DNA of 64,000 nt from Aralia elata (taxonomy: Eukaryota; Streptophyta; Magnoliopsida; Apiales; Araliaceae): contig CM068382.1 in the NCBI GenBank assembly GCA_034770075.1, forward strand, positions 89,361,192-89,425,191. Reading direction: 5' to 3'. How positions within the stretch are numbered: position 1 is the first letter of the stretch; each line of letters starts with the position of its first letter. The notes below the pieces were generated by a model. That model made no database searches and was not told the DNA's origin. It worked only from the letters and a program-made list of their open reading frames with translations. The translations under genes were made by a program, and so were the position numbers. Shown one piece after another: positions 44,845 through 55,394 of this stretch.

Positions 44845-46168
44845 TATATTATCCATGAAAATAGCCTTTCAGTTATTGTTTTTGACTCATAATTCATTCA
44901 ACCAATTAAGAAGCTTATCATTGGCGATGTGCTGCATTGAATCCAGCGGGTATTAAAGACAACATGGACTACAATGAGCAAAATCAGAGCACATAGGTCA
45001 GAGTGCTCTTCAGAATGCGTCAAATCATCAGGTACAACTTTCTTTTATTTTCATGAATATTTGGTGGAGCATGTATTACCCGTACAGTAAGATAATTTCT
45101 TAGATGGCTGATCACAAGAACCTATCAAATACGTTTGCTTATTGATGTTTTTCTTTTATTTGGTTGCATGTTTAAAGAGGGTTTAATTGGCTTAGGCTTA
45201 TTGGGGTTACTAGTAAACCCACTAATTATGTGTCTATAGTATCATATATGGTGTTGTCAATATAATATTAGAAGCAATTGTTGTTCTATGTTGTTGTACA
45301 TGTACTCTGGAAAAGGCCTCATATCCACTAACTGTTGCTAGTAGCTCTTTTAAGTTTTTCAAGAGAGTAAATTCTTAAAGGTCAAGTTTGAGTTCTGATG
45401 GCAGATTTGATATGTGATTTCATTTTCTTATAGTGATTTGTCTTGTATTTGGCCTTTACATTTATTTAGGATATGAAAGTTTTACTGGTCAAAGATGGGA
45501 ACAAATTGGTGGTTTACAAATTGGCCTTTGCATTTCTTATAGTTATGTTAAATTATATTTTGTGTAATTATATTTGACTATATAAGCTAGGTAAACTGTG
45601 CAAGATTATCATCTTGTCTTCTGTTGTTTATGCACTTAAACTTTAAGGCTTCCTCTTAGAGTTAAATTTAGCATGCTAATTGTACATTTGCATTTAAATT
45701 TGTAATGTTTAAGCACTTTGTGTTCCGTTACTTCAGTTTTTGTTTTTTGTGATTTATCCATGCAAGTTTCGTAGAGTTAAAATGCAGCATGCTAAATCTG
45801 TCTTATGATCATAGCGTAGCGTGGCCTAATCCTGGGGTTTTTGTTAATGGATCACTTCATAGGTTAGCTAGTAAGGTTTCTGATCATTCATTTGCAATTG
45901 TGGCATTTAACTTAACTAGTATGGAATTAGGTGGCACCGCAATTGGGGTTAATGATTGTAACTTTGTGTCTCAAACAAGCTACTAGAAAAGGAGGATAAC
46001 TCGGGTCCTTGGAACGATTTTGGAAGTAACTTAGTGTTGGTATACTACATAGGCTTTAATTTGGGGGTGCTTGGTAAGTATTCTGCAGGAAAAAAGTATT
46101 TTACAACCAAATTATAGATTGCTATTCTTTGTTGTTGTACATGCAAACTTATGAGCCAAAATGTAGAA
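44845..46168. other. Host-like island between LTRs
   Basis: Less AT-rich than the LTRs, no repeat ends. It holds an F-box-associated fragment (45783-45986). The remainder has no recognised gene. Its right edge is the target duplication TAGAA (46164-46168) of the next LTR. Confidence 0.5.
45783..45986 (+). pseudogene. F-box-associated (FBA) domain fragment
   Basis: The frame reads AWPNPGVFVNGSLHRLASK then DHSFAIVAFNLTSMELG, matching the plant F-box-associated interaction pattern (GVFVNG.LHWLA, then VI.AF.L..E). The FBA domain is the substrate-binding part of SCF ubiquitin-ligase F-box proteins. The match ends abruptly at TSMELG and no F-box or rest of the FBA domain is seen, so this is a gene relic. 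It could also be one damaged exon of a gene whose rest was displaced. Confidence 0.55.
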
Positions 46169-46301
46169 TGTGACAATCCGAGATTACAAAAAAAATATAA
46201 TAATAATAAATAATAAATAAGAATTTATTAAATTAAATTCTTATTATGTATAACTGCATAAGTGATTATGTACGATGCTATATGTGATAATTGGTTTAGC
46301 G

Positions 46302-46334
<33 letters not shown>

Positions 46335-46336
46335 TA
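46169..46336 (+). mobile_element. Solo LTR 6, left piece (start) left of the inversion
   Basis: Starts TGTGACAATCCGAGATTAC, preceded by the target duplication TAGAA (46164-46168). It breaks after 0.17 kb at a TA/CA microsatellite and a MITE. Its continuation is the inverted segment 52391-48466, whose outer end carries the matching TAGAA in reverse complement (TTCTA, 48461-48465). Confidence 0.85.
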
Positions 46337-46337
46337 T

Positions 46338-46964
46338 GGGTGCCAATCCACAGCAACCGGTTGCTGTGACAACCAATTTCTTCCCTGCCGCTATAGCCTG
46401 TAGTGGTAGGAAAGAATTTTATTTTATTTTTATAATAAATTATATTATAAAAACATACAAAATTTTAGTTTCCTCCAATATATTAAAAACTTTAGATATA
46501 TTTTATTTTTAAGTTAATTTATGAAATACTAAAATATAAAATTTTAAAAGTAAAAAATATAATAATAAATAGTATCCTATTAATTACGTAATAATATGAT
46601 ACTATTTATTACTTTTAAAATTTTAATATTTATATTTTAGTATTTCATAAATTAACTTAAAAATAAAATATATCTATAAGTTTTTAATATATTGGAGTAA
46701 ACTAAAATTTTGTATGTTTTTATAATATACTTTATGATAATAAATAACAGTTGGGTATGGAAGTACATAAGGAGACCAAAAAACTGATATGTTTAATTAC
46801 GTAGTGTAGGCCAACTTACCTCTGCCGCAAATAAAAAAAAAAAAAAATTTCTTCCCTTCCGCTACAGCGTGTAGTGACAGGTAAGCCAAACACTACCGCA
46901 ACAGGCTATAGCGACACGGAAGAAATTGGTTGCCATAACAAGCGGTTGCTGTAGATTGGTACCC
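46338..46964. mobile_element. Foldback MITE family A, copy 1
   Basis: About 627 bp. Terminal inverted repeats of about 47 bp run GGGTGCCAATCCACAGCAAC against GGGTACCAATCTACAGCAAC and continue to CAACCAATTTCTTCC. Nearly the whole interior is also an inverted repeat (ACATACAAAATTTTAGTTT against its complement). It lies in a TA/CA microsatellite. No coding capacity. Family not recognised. Confidence 0.85.
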
Positions 46965-46979
46965 TGTATATATATATAC

Positions 46980-47205
46980 GAAAATTTTCTCTAGCGAACT
47001 GGAGAAGACGAACCAAAAACGAATCGGCTGTAGCGACGGTTTTGTCCGTCGTTATAGCATAAAAAACCGATGGTCAATGTTTTAGCGACGGTTTTGTCCG
47101 TCGCTATAGCCGGTTCGTCGGTTTTGTGTGCTATAGCGTCGGACAAAACTGTCGCTGTAGCCGATTCGTTTTTGATCCGCTCCCAGCGGTTCGCTGGAAA
47201 AGTGG

Positions 47206-47210
<5 letters not shown>
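46980..47210. mobile_element. Small MITE family B, copy 1
   Basis: About 231 bp with terminal inverted repeats beginning GAAAATTTTCTC and ending GTGGGTTTT; the inner part of the repeats is CAAAAACGAATCGGCTRTAG. It is internally built of AGCGACGGTTTTGTCCGTCG and GGACAAAAC units. It sits between two (TA)n stretches and next to MITE A copy 1. A second copy is at 59700-59930. No coding capacity. Confidence 0.85.

Positions 47211-47270
<60 letters not shown>
47211..47270. repeat. (TA)n microsatellite at the left inversion breakpoint
   Basis: 60 bp of pure TA between MITE B and inverted LTR sequence. The counterpart at 53103-53155 marks the other breakpoint. Confidence 0.95.
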
Positions 47271-47272
<2 letters not shown>

Positions 47273-48201
47273 CCTTGCTCAATTTCCATTTCCTTAGTTT
47301 CTAAACATACTTCACATTAGATTTCAATTGTTATAATAGACAAATCCATATATGGGCATTACTAACTGTCTTTTACAGTCAATTTCTATTTATACCAACT
47401 AACTAATTCAAGTTATTATGAAAATTCACAAAACATAATACTAATATTGTTTATACCTTTTTGTATGCTTGCTTGCAAATTTAACTATAACTTTGTTCCT
47501 TGTAAGCCTTAATTCTTGTTTCAATTGATTGGAGTGAACAAAGAAGGATTGAATGGCTGGACCGAGCAAGAGGTTGGGTTTGGCAGTTGGGCAGGGAGAG
47601 GCATGACAAAGAGCTGGGCAAAGGAGGGTCGGGTGGTGTGCAGGGAAAAGAGAAGGCAGAGTTGAGCTTTAGACTTAAACTTATAGATTTCTAGTACTTG
47701 ATTGTTACTTCATTTGCTTCCTACGAAACTTTTTTTGCTCCCCAAACATCTTTTTCTTGTTGATTACTTAATAGTCTTGCTCAGTACATAATGGATGCTG
47801 AGTAATATGCTTACATTTTTCCTTTCATGCCAGTTCCTGGTCCATTAGATTCCTTTTTTTGTATATATATATATATTACCTCATTTTCTAATTAAAATAA
47901 GATAATATATACTTTGCAATAATTTTCTTATATTAAAATAATTTAATTTCATAAATTATTTCAATATCCTTTATTTAATGTATACAATAAATTTTGCATA
48001 CATAAATTAATTATTTCCTTTTTGTATTCGTTCTTAACAATTTATTTACATATAATAATAATATATTTATTATTCTATAAATTACCACATTTGACAACAT
48101 ATATTCGCTTATGCAGTACAATTTACATAATTTATCACATAATAAAAATTTTATTTATTTAAATTCTTATTTTTATATACTTCAAAATGTGAAACGTTAT
48201 A
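47271..48201 (-). mobile_element. Tekay-like element: first 0.93 kb of its 5' LTR, inverted
   Basis: The reverse complement of this segment matches the first part of the 3' LTR at 57386-58290 almost throughout. It starts TATAACGTTTCACATTTTG (48201) and ends GGAAATTGAGCAAGGCT next to (TA)n. It is the missing start of the 5' LTR that continues at 53156. Confidence 0.9.
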
Positions 48202-48465
48202 ATAACTAGATTAATTCTAATGTTTCCAAAAATACAAGTTTTGAATAATACGTACATTATAACTAGATTAATCCTAATGTATCTAAAAAAACAAGTCAAA
48301 TCAAAGATCCTCAAAACCTCCGGTAAAGTTTGCGGCCCCGGTGTTTCCATCTTTGTTCGCATTAGTTCTATCTCCATTGTTGTCGGATCCATTTCCATTG
48401 TTGTCTGCCCCATCATGATTGGGTGTACTCTACAAAAGGAAATATATTAAAGGGTTGAGCTTCTA
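48202..48465 (-). other. Pre-insertion flank with a possible Asn/Gly/Asp-rich last exon
   Basis: Between two LTR pieces. On minus, CCTTTTGTAG (an acceptor-like site) precedes 43 codons (48429-48301) reading STPNHDGADNNGNGSDNNGD and ending GGFEDL and TGA. It is low complexity but open, with plausible splice context. In the ancestral order it lies on the same strand as the F-box fragment. It may be only low-complexity DNA. Confidence 0.35.
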
Positions 48466-48762
48466 TGTGACGCCCCCAAATTCGGGTATTTGAAATCCGT
48501 ACTTGGTGCTCCACGATACCATTCATTAAAACTGCTTAATATATTAAATAGTTTAAAAAGATTACATAAGAGTTCGTTATCTCAGGTACGAAGACCTTTA
48601 AATACTTCATTACATGATAGATAAAGTATTATCCCATTACAACTTCTAATAATTACAAGCATCGATCTCCGACTACTCATTCTGCATCCCTTTACCCTTA
48701 TCCTTGTCGGACCCGTCAACTCGTTTGGGTTTAACTGAAAACATTTAATTTCAAAGCAAGAA

Positions 48763-48780
48763 TGAGCATTCAATTGCTCA
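48763..48780 (-). other. Conserved LTR stem-loop (LTR 6)
   Basis: TGAGCA/TGCTCA stem around ATTGAA on minus, identical to LTR 2, about 300 bp from the LTR end. Confidence 0.6.
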
Positions 48781-51700
48781 GCAAGTATTTACAGACAATA
48801 AGCAACATATGGAAAGATTAAATGTTTTCTTTGAGATATACTTCTTCAACGATACGATAGTTGTGAAGTAATTGAAACAATTCTGAATAACATACCAAAT
48901 CGTTTACATTTTTGAAACTACATATTGACTATAGATGTTGAGCGGTCACTAGACCATGAACTTTTATTTTCAAGTTCGAAAAGGTTTGAACAAAAATTCA
49001 TCTGCAAACCGACATACTTACGGGTACGGTGGGTGATCAGCCAGTTATGCCCTATGTTGATCAACACTAATGTACAGGAACGACATATACGTTCATCATC
49101 TCGCCTATGGCGCATAAAAATTTTCCAAATAAGGGATGTTCATCCTCAGACTTAAATTCCAACCCAAAATAATTTGGATGGAAAGCTCTATCTAATTTCA
49201 ATAATATTTCAAGACTTGTAAATGAGAAGTACAGATATATTAGTCTAGCCGTATCAAATGGCTTAGATTTGTTGTCTAAATAGTTCATGTTCAATAAGAA
49301 TGAAAGGCATATCTCATAGCAAAGCTTATCAACATATGCCTTGAGTGTAAGCTAGAAAACTTGCAATGAATTAGAATACTTGCAAAGTATAGTAGCTTGC
49401 ATAGTACAAAGCTAGAACACTTGGATTCAATGAATAAATCGTATAAGATTAGAAAATTTGCTCAAAGATAAATGAGTTCAACGTTAGAATACTTGCTCAA
49501 CTACAATAGTAGAGTAAGTGAAGAAACTTGCGTATAGCCTCTTATGTACTTTATAAAAATAAAGCATGACGTTTAGATACGTGCAACCAGAAATCAAATT
49601 GGACAAGTTAGGGAACCTGTACAATTATACAAACATAAATAACTTACATAATTAAGAAATTTTACACATGTTAGGATACTTGCTTAAAAGTAAACAAGTT
49701 AGGGATACTTGCTCAACGTATACCTATTTGCACAATATAAAAGTAGTGCATAGGGTAGAGATACTTACCTTGTTTGACGATTACAGTTATAGTTTTTAGC
49801 TTAACATTTCTTCAGTATCCTACACAGTTATGTTCACAGATAAGCACACATTAGCTATACATTTATGTCACATAGCATGTAATCATGTATGTATATTAGA
49901 CAACCACATTGATCACACTTGATGTATTTCATTAACTAAAATCTTTCGTTCTTGTCTTGAAAACCTTTTGTGTCAGTTTAGAAAATTTTGCTTGTCGTAA
50001 CCAGTTTATGCCAAAAGGCTTTAACATGACTTTAGCATATCTAGATGTTATGTCTCCGGTTTTTCACACCATCTAGGATCCGTTTTATGGATATCTCTTG
50101 TTTTTATATACATTATATCTCCATGTCATGGTGTAAACATACTAAGTATGGAATATAGTATGTTTATAAATATAATTTCTTTATTAATGATTTACTATAT
50201 TTTAAACTTTCATGTTTAAAATACTTCAAAATAGCTTTAGTAATATCAATACATTAATACATCATGCATTCATACATAAACTTAAGTTTACAAAGAGAAT
50301 TCTAATTTATTTCATGTATTGAATGCATTTATAATCTACATATATAAATTATAATTAATATATTATTTTATATATACATATTAATTTACTTTCATTTTAT
50401 TCTCATGAGCTAATTATCAAAACCATCAAAAAGGCTACAATACAGTCAAATTGGCTGCGCACCCTGCCTAGTTGTTGCAGAGCAGCACAGCCAGCAGCGC
50501 GCTTCACGCGGCTGCTGTTGCCTACAGCAGTTGTAACCCAGCCCTTATACTCATGTCGCCCATTTTGTTATTTTATAACTTCTAAACCATTAATCCGATT
50601 ATAGCAAATTTTTGATATGTTATAGGTAGTATATCCACTTATTTTTTAAAAATATTAGCTGAGCAATTCAAGTAAATTAAACATGTCAAAAACCAAGCCA
50701 AAATGGCCTACACGACTTGCTGCACAGCGCAACCATGTGGCTACTGCTGCTGCTGGCAGCCCGCGTTGGTGTGGCATAGCAACTTCGCACAATTTTAACT
50801 TTTAGCTTGTATATCGGATCGCTCTCATTTTCGAATATGTTATACATGGTATGTAAGACTATTTTTAAAACATAATAGTCAACTGTTTTGGGTGCGATAG
50901 GCAATCCGAATAGAGTGTCAAAAAAAAGCGTGCGCACTAATTTTTAACATTTCGTTTTTCGTTTAAAACGCGTTCCATCATAGTTTCATTCCGCGAGGCT
51001 ATTAAATTAGTTCTAATTAGGATATACGAATCTAACTTGGGTTTCGGCTTCACAAAAGTTTGGGTTTTTTAGCCGATATGGCTCTTTTAGGCCATTACAC
51101 GAACATATCGGGTGCAGTATTTTTGTGGACTGATTTCTAAAGGTTTGGTTTACGTTTTAATCCCATTTTCACCACCCTTATAGCTCTGCACAACAACAAC
51201 TAGTCTCCATGGCTCTACCTCAGTCCACAGCAAAGAATACACAATATAAACCATACATATATCCAACTATTACATAAGTTAGTTTACTAACTTCTCAAAC
51301 TTTCAATTTATTTGCAATATATTAATATGTAATACATCCTTCTATTGCTAGACCATATGGTCATGGTCCATATCACAGTTAAACTAATTAACCCATTTCT
51401 CTAATTCCATTAATATAAATCAATTCACACAAAATAGAAAGAACATAGCAAATGTATGATATATACCTTTTGATTGCTACTTCTTCTCCTCAATTCTCCT
51501 TCTACCGGATTGTTACTTCAATTTCCTTCCTAATTCCAATTGCCATTGACTCCTTAAAGTTTTCGATAATTTGAAAGAGGATGGAATGAACGGATGAAGT
51601 AGTGAATAAAAAAGGAGAATGATTTTGTAATTGGAATGGAATGAAATGAAATGGGTGAAAGGAGAACTAAATTTTTGACATTTATAGAGGATTTATTCTT

Positions 51701-51879
51701 GATCATCACTCAAAACTCTTGGGCATTACTTCTCTTGCTCCTTACTTAATTTTCTTGGAAGCTACTCATTTAATTAGCTTGAAGGTTACACTTCTATGCA
51801 TCCTTAGCTTTGGCTTGAAGGTTACTCCTTAATTCCCAATTACTTTGGCTTGAAGGTTACATAATTTGCTTGGTGGTTA

Positions 51880-51882
<3 letters not shown>

Positions 51883-51938
<56 letters not shown>
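51883..51938. repeat. (TA)n microsatellite
   Basis: 56 bp of TA inside inverted LTR 6. Confidence 0.95.
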
Positions 51939-51940
<2 letters not shown>

Positions 51941-52391
51941 CATTCATAAATTGTTTCTAACAATTTATTTACATACAACTCATGCTTATTCTTATTTTAG
52001 TATACCTTCCGTACATATCGTGTAATGTAACATTATAAAAACATGTAGTCCAATTATTTTCAATAATTATACAATTATATAATAATAATTATGAAAATTA
52101 TTTCCTTAATTAAATGGAATAAATCAATTAATTATTTAAGTTTGCCTATTTAACATATACAACAACTTGTATAATCATCTCATTCTTTCCATAAATTATT
52201 TTTTAACAATTTACTTAACTACGACAAATATATAATAATACATTTACCACATCGCAGACATACTCGTAATAATACATTATTTGTCAAAATAAAAATGAGA
52301 AATTTAATATAATAAATTTCATCATTTCCTTCTCCTTATAAACTGTTTTCAAAAATTTACTTACGATAAATATATAATAGTAATATATATA

Positions 52392-53099
52392 GGGTACCAA
52401 TCCACACCAACCAGTTAATGTGGCAACCAATTTCTTCCCTGCCGCTACAGTCTGTAGCGACAGTGTTTGGCCTACCTGCCGCTATACGCTGTAGCGGTAG
52501 GGAAGAATTTTTTTTTATTTTTTTTATTTGCGACAGAGGTAAGTTGGCCTACACTACGTAATTAAGCATATCAGTTTTTTGGTCTCCTTATGTACTTCCA
52601 TACCCAACTGTCATTTATTATCATAAAGTATATTATAAAAACATACAAAATTTTAGTTTCCTCCAATATATTAAAAACTGGTAGATATATTTTACTTTTA
52701 AGTTAATTTATGAAATACTAAAATATAAATATTAAAATTTTAAAAGTAATAAATAGTATCATATTATTACGTAATTAATATGATACTATTTATTATTATA
52801 TTTTTTACTTTTAAAATTTTAATATTTTATATTTTAGTATTTCATAAATTAACTTAAAAATAAAATATATCTAAAGTTTTTAATATATTGGAGGAAACTA
52901 AAATTTTGTATGTTTTTATAAGATACTTTATTATAATAAATGACAATTGGGTATAGAAGTACATAAGGAGACCAAAAAATTGATATGTTTAATTACGTGG
53001 TGTAGGCCAACTTACCTCTGCCGCAAAAAAAATAAAAAATAAAAAAATCTTCCATGCCACTACAGGCTATAGCGATAGGGAAAAAATTGGTTGCCACAG

Positions 53100-53102
<3 letters not shown>
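52392..53102. mobile_element. Foldback MITE family A, copy 2 (right end truncated)
   Basis: Left end GGGTACCAATCCACACCAAC as in copy 1. The left arm is more complete than in copy 1 (CTGCCGCTACAGTCTGTAGC, TGCCGCTATACGCTGTAGC, GCGACAGAGGTAAGTTGGCC). The right arm stops at GGTTGCCACAGCA, about 25 bp short of the expected end, and is followed directly by (TA)n. The truncation coincides with the right inversion breakpoint. Confidence 0.85.

Positions 53103-53155
<53 letters not shown>
53103..53155. repeat. (TA)n microsatellite at the right inversion breakpoint
   Basis: 53 bp of TA between MITE A copy 2 and the second part of the 5' LTR. Confidence 0.95.
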
Positions 53156-53158
<3 letters not shown>

Positions 53159-54388
53159 TTAGTATGTAAATAGTTGATTATGTATAGTCCTATTATGTAA
53201 ATTGTTGACTAAGGTAGAGCCTTGGTGTATAGTTGTTGTTGTGCGAAGCAATAAGGTTGGCGAAAATGGTTTGAATACGTAGCCCCAACCCTTAGAAATC
53301 AGTCCACAAATAAGTCGCACGCGTTATGTTCGTAAAATTACTTAAAAGAGTCATTTCGGCTAAAAACACATAATTTAGCGAAACCGAAACCCAAGATAGG
53401 TACGTGCATCCTAAATAAGAATAATTTAAGAACCTCGCGGCATTAAACCATGCCGGAATGTGTTTTAAACGAGAAACAAAAACTTAAAAATTAGTGCGCG
53501 CGCCCATTTTTGATGCACTATTTGGACTGATTATCTGACCCGAATTAGGTGACCGTATTTTTTTAAAAATAGTTTTATATGCCATATGTCCTAAGAATTA
53601 AAATTGTGCAAAGTAGTTGCGTCGCAAGGGGGCTGCTACACAGTAGCAGTTGGCTGGGGGCTGTTTTGGCCTCTCGTTTAATGTGTTTTAATTATCCAAA
53701 ATGTTCAACTGGTATTTTTCTAAAATAAGTGGGTATACCACCTATATCATATCCAAAATCCATCGGGAACAGATTAGCGAATTAGAAATTAAAAATGGGC
53801 AAAACAAGCGTGAAGGCATGGGAGGGCTGGCAGCCTAACAAGCCCAGGCAAGGCTAGATTGTCCAACCATGGACAGATTTCAATGTCGCTATGTGATTTT
53901 CGGGGGTTTTAGTAATTTGGTCTATAAAAGTGAACTGATGTGAATTTATAATAGCTATAGAAAACGTAAATTCGATTAATGTGTGAAGAAACTATAAATG
54001 CGTTATGAAAATAAAAAGTTTATATAGGAAATAGAAAACATCCATGTAGTATATCATGAACAGTGTATAAGCTAAAAGCATAACGATTTTATATTTGAAA
54101 TCTGTTTTGAAACATTTTGTGTCTAAATAAAAGAATATTGAAATGACTTATGGGAATATATATAGATATATGTGTTCATATTGTAATCTCAAGATTACGA
54201 AGAAAGTACAAACCATCTATGAAATGGGTTATAGATAGTGTATAACCTAAAGGACGTAGTAATTTATATTTCAAAAAGCCATTTTGAATCAAAAGCTATC
54301 ATATCAAATAAAAGTCTAAAAGATTCTAAACGGAGATGGTTTTCAAAATATAAAGCGAAATCAAGAATTATGATTATGTATATACATA

Positions 54389-54433
<45 letters not shown>

Positions 54434-55394
54434 GTATACCTATGAGCTAAACAAACGAAATAATGTTTCGTTTTGTGATTTAAAATATGTACGTAAAGAG
54501 TATATGTATACTTCATTGGTATATAAATACAGTGTGTAAAGCTAATATATGTGTAAATGTGAATTCAATCTATGTAAGATATTCAGGAAGGAAAAGATAA
54601 GTTGTAATTGTTAAACTACAAGCAAGGCAAGTTTCTCAGTCTATTTTTGTGAACTTATGTTTACAATTATGTGGATATTCATGATTTGCTTTACATTGCT
54701 TCGTGAATCATTAAAGTCAATGTATGACTAAAGTGATTTGAGTTATCGAACTCAACTCATCTAAAGCATGTGATATGTGAATGATGATAGGTTGATGGTA
54801 TTAGAGGTATGATTTGAATATGACACTATGTGATATGTGATGTATGATAGACTGTTAGATTTGTTGGGTCGTCGTGCTCATTCTTGCAATAATTTACAGG
54901 TTACAATTGTGATGCAAGTCTCTAGCTTTCAAGATGATAAAGATTAGAGGACGTGTAAAGGAATACTGGTTTATTTTAGTTGGAATTACATTGAATGTGG
55001 TAAGGATTTGCGATGTATGGTGTGTAATCATGTAACTATAGAAATATTCAATAATCTATGGAAGTTGGTTTTGAGATTGAAAGATAGCGTTGTAGCTACT
55101 TTACAATGTAAAATGATATAGTGATAATACTATATAAATTTTTTTTTATGGAGAAATGAGTTGTATATACTTATATCTACTCTGATAAATTAAATCATAA
55201 AGTAAATATGATTCTAAAATATAAAATCGTAAAGGTTGCGATTCAGGGTACGAAGGAAAGAAAGTTATAAAAAATTTAAATTTATCTACATCTTATTGAT
55301 TTCATCATCGATTAGTGATGTAAAATTAGAATGTGATTGTATTCTAGCGCATAAGATCAAGTGTAAAATTTATCCTGATTTTGGGGTCGTTACA
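53156..55394 (+). repeat. Tekay-like element: remaining 5' LTR
   Basis: Matches the 3' LTR from 58331 on (TGAGTTAGTATGTAAATAG against TGAGTTAGTAAGTAAATAG, and onwards to about 54430/59699). It ends GATTTTGGGGTCGTTACA at 55394, just before a PBS. It contains a GC-rich GCAGC island (53618-53655), the (TA)n tract 54391-54430 and the conserved stem-loop at 54864-54880. Confidence 0.88.
54864..54880 (+). other. Conserved LTR stem-loop (Tekay-like 5' LTR)
   Basis: TGGGT and GCTCA-type arms around a CGTCG loop, followed by TTCTTGC; pairing includes G-U wobbles, so the weakest of the seven. Confidence 0.5.

Larger units (their letters stand above)
48466..52391 (-). mobile_element. Solo LTR 6, main piece, inverted
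   Basis: Minus-strand end GGGGGCGTCACA at 48466, followed in the minus direction by the reverse complement of TTCTA, which equals TAGAA, the duplication seen at 46164-46168. It is similar to LTR 2 over its terminal kilobase. It includes the conserved stem-loop (48763-48780), GC-rich GCAGC islands (50450-50530, 50700-50770), and a (TA)n tract (51883-51938). Together with 46169-46336 it makes a solo LTR of about 4.1 kb. Small ORFs (48582-49294, 50686-50937) are shadows in LTR sequence. Confidence 0.87.

Noticed and set aside
47070..47297. ORFs reading Ile-Tyr repeats (also at 2101, 9631, 9828, 54238, 59663)
   Set aside because: They translate (TA)n tracts and the MITE B repeats; not proteins.
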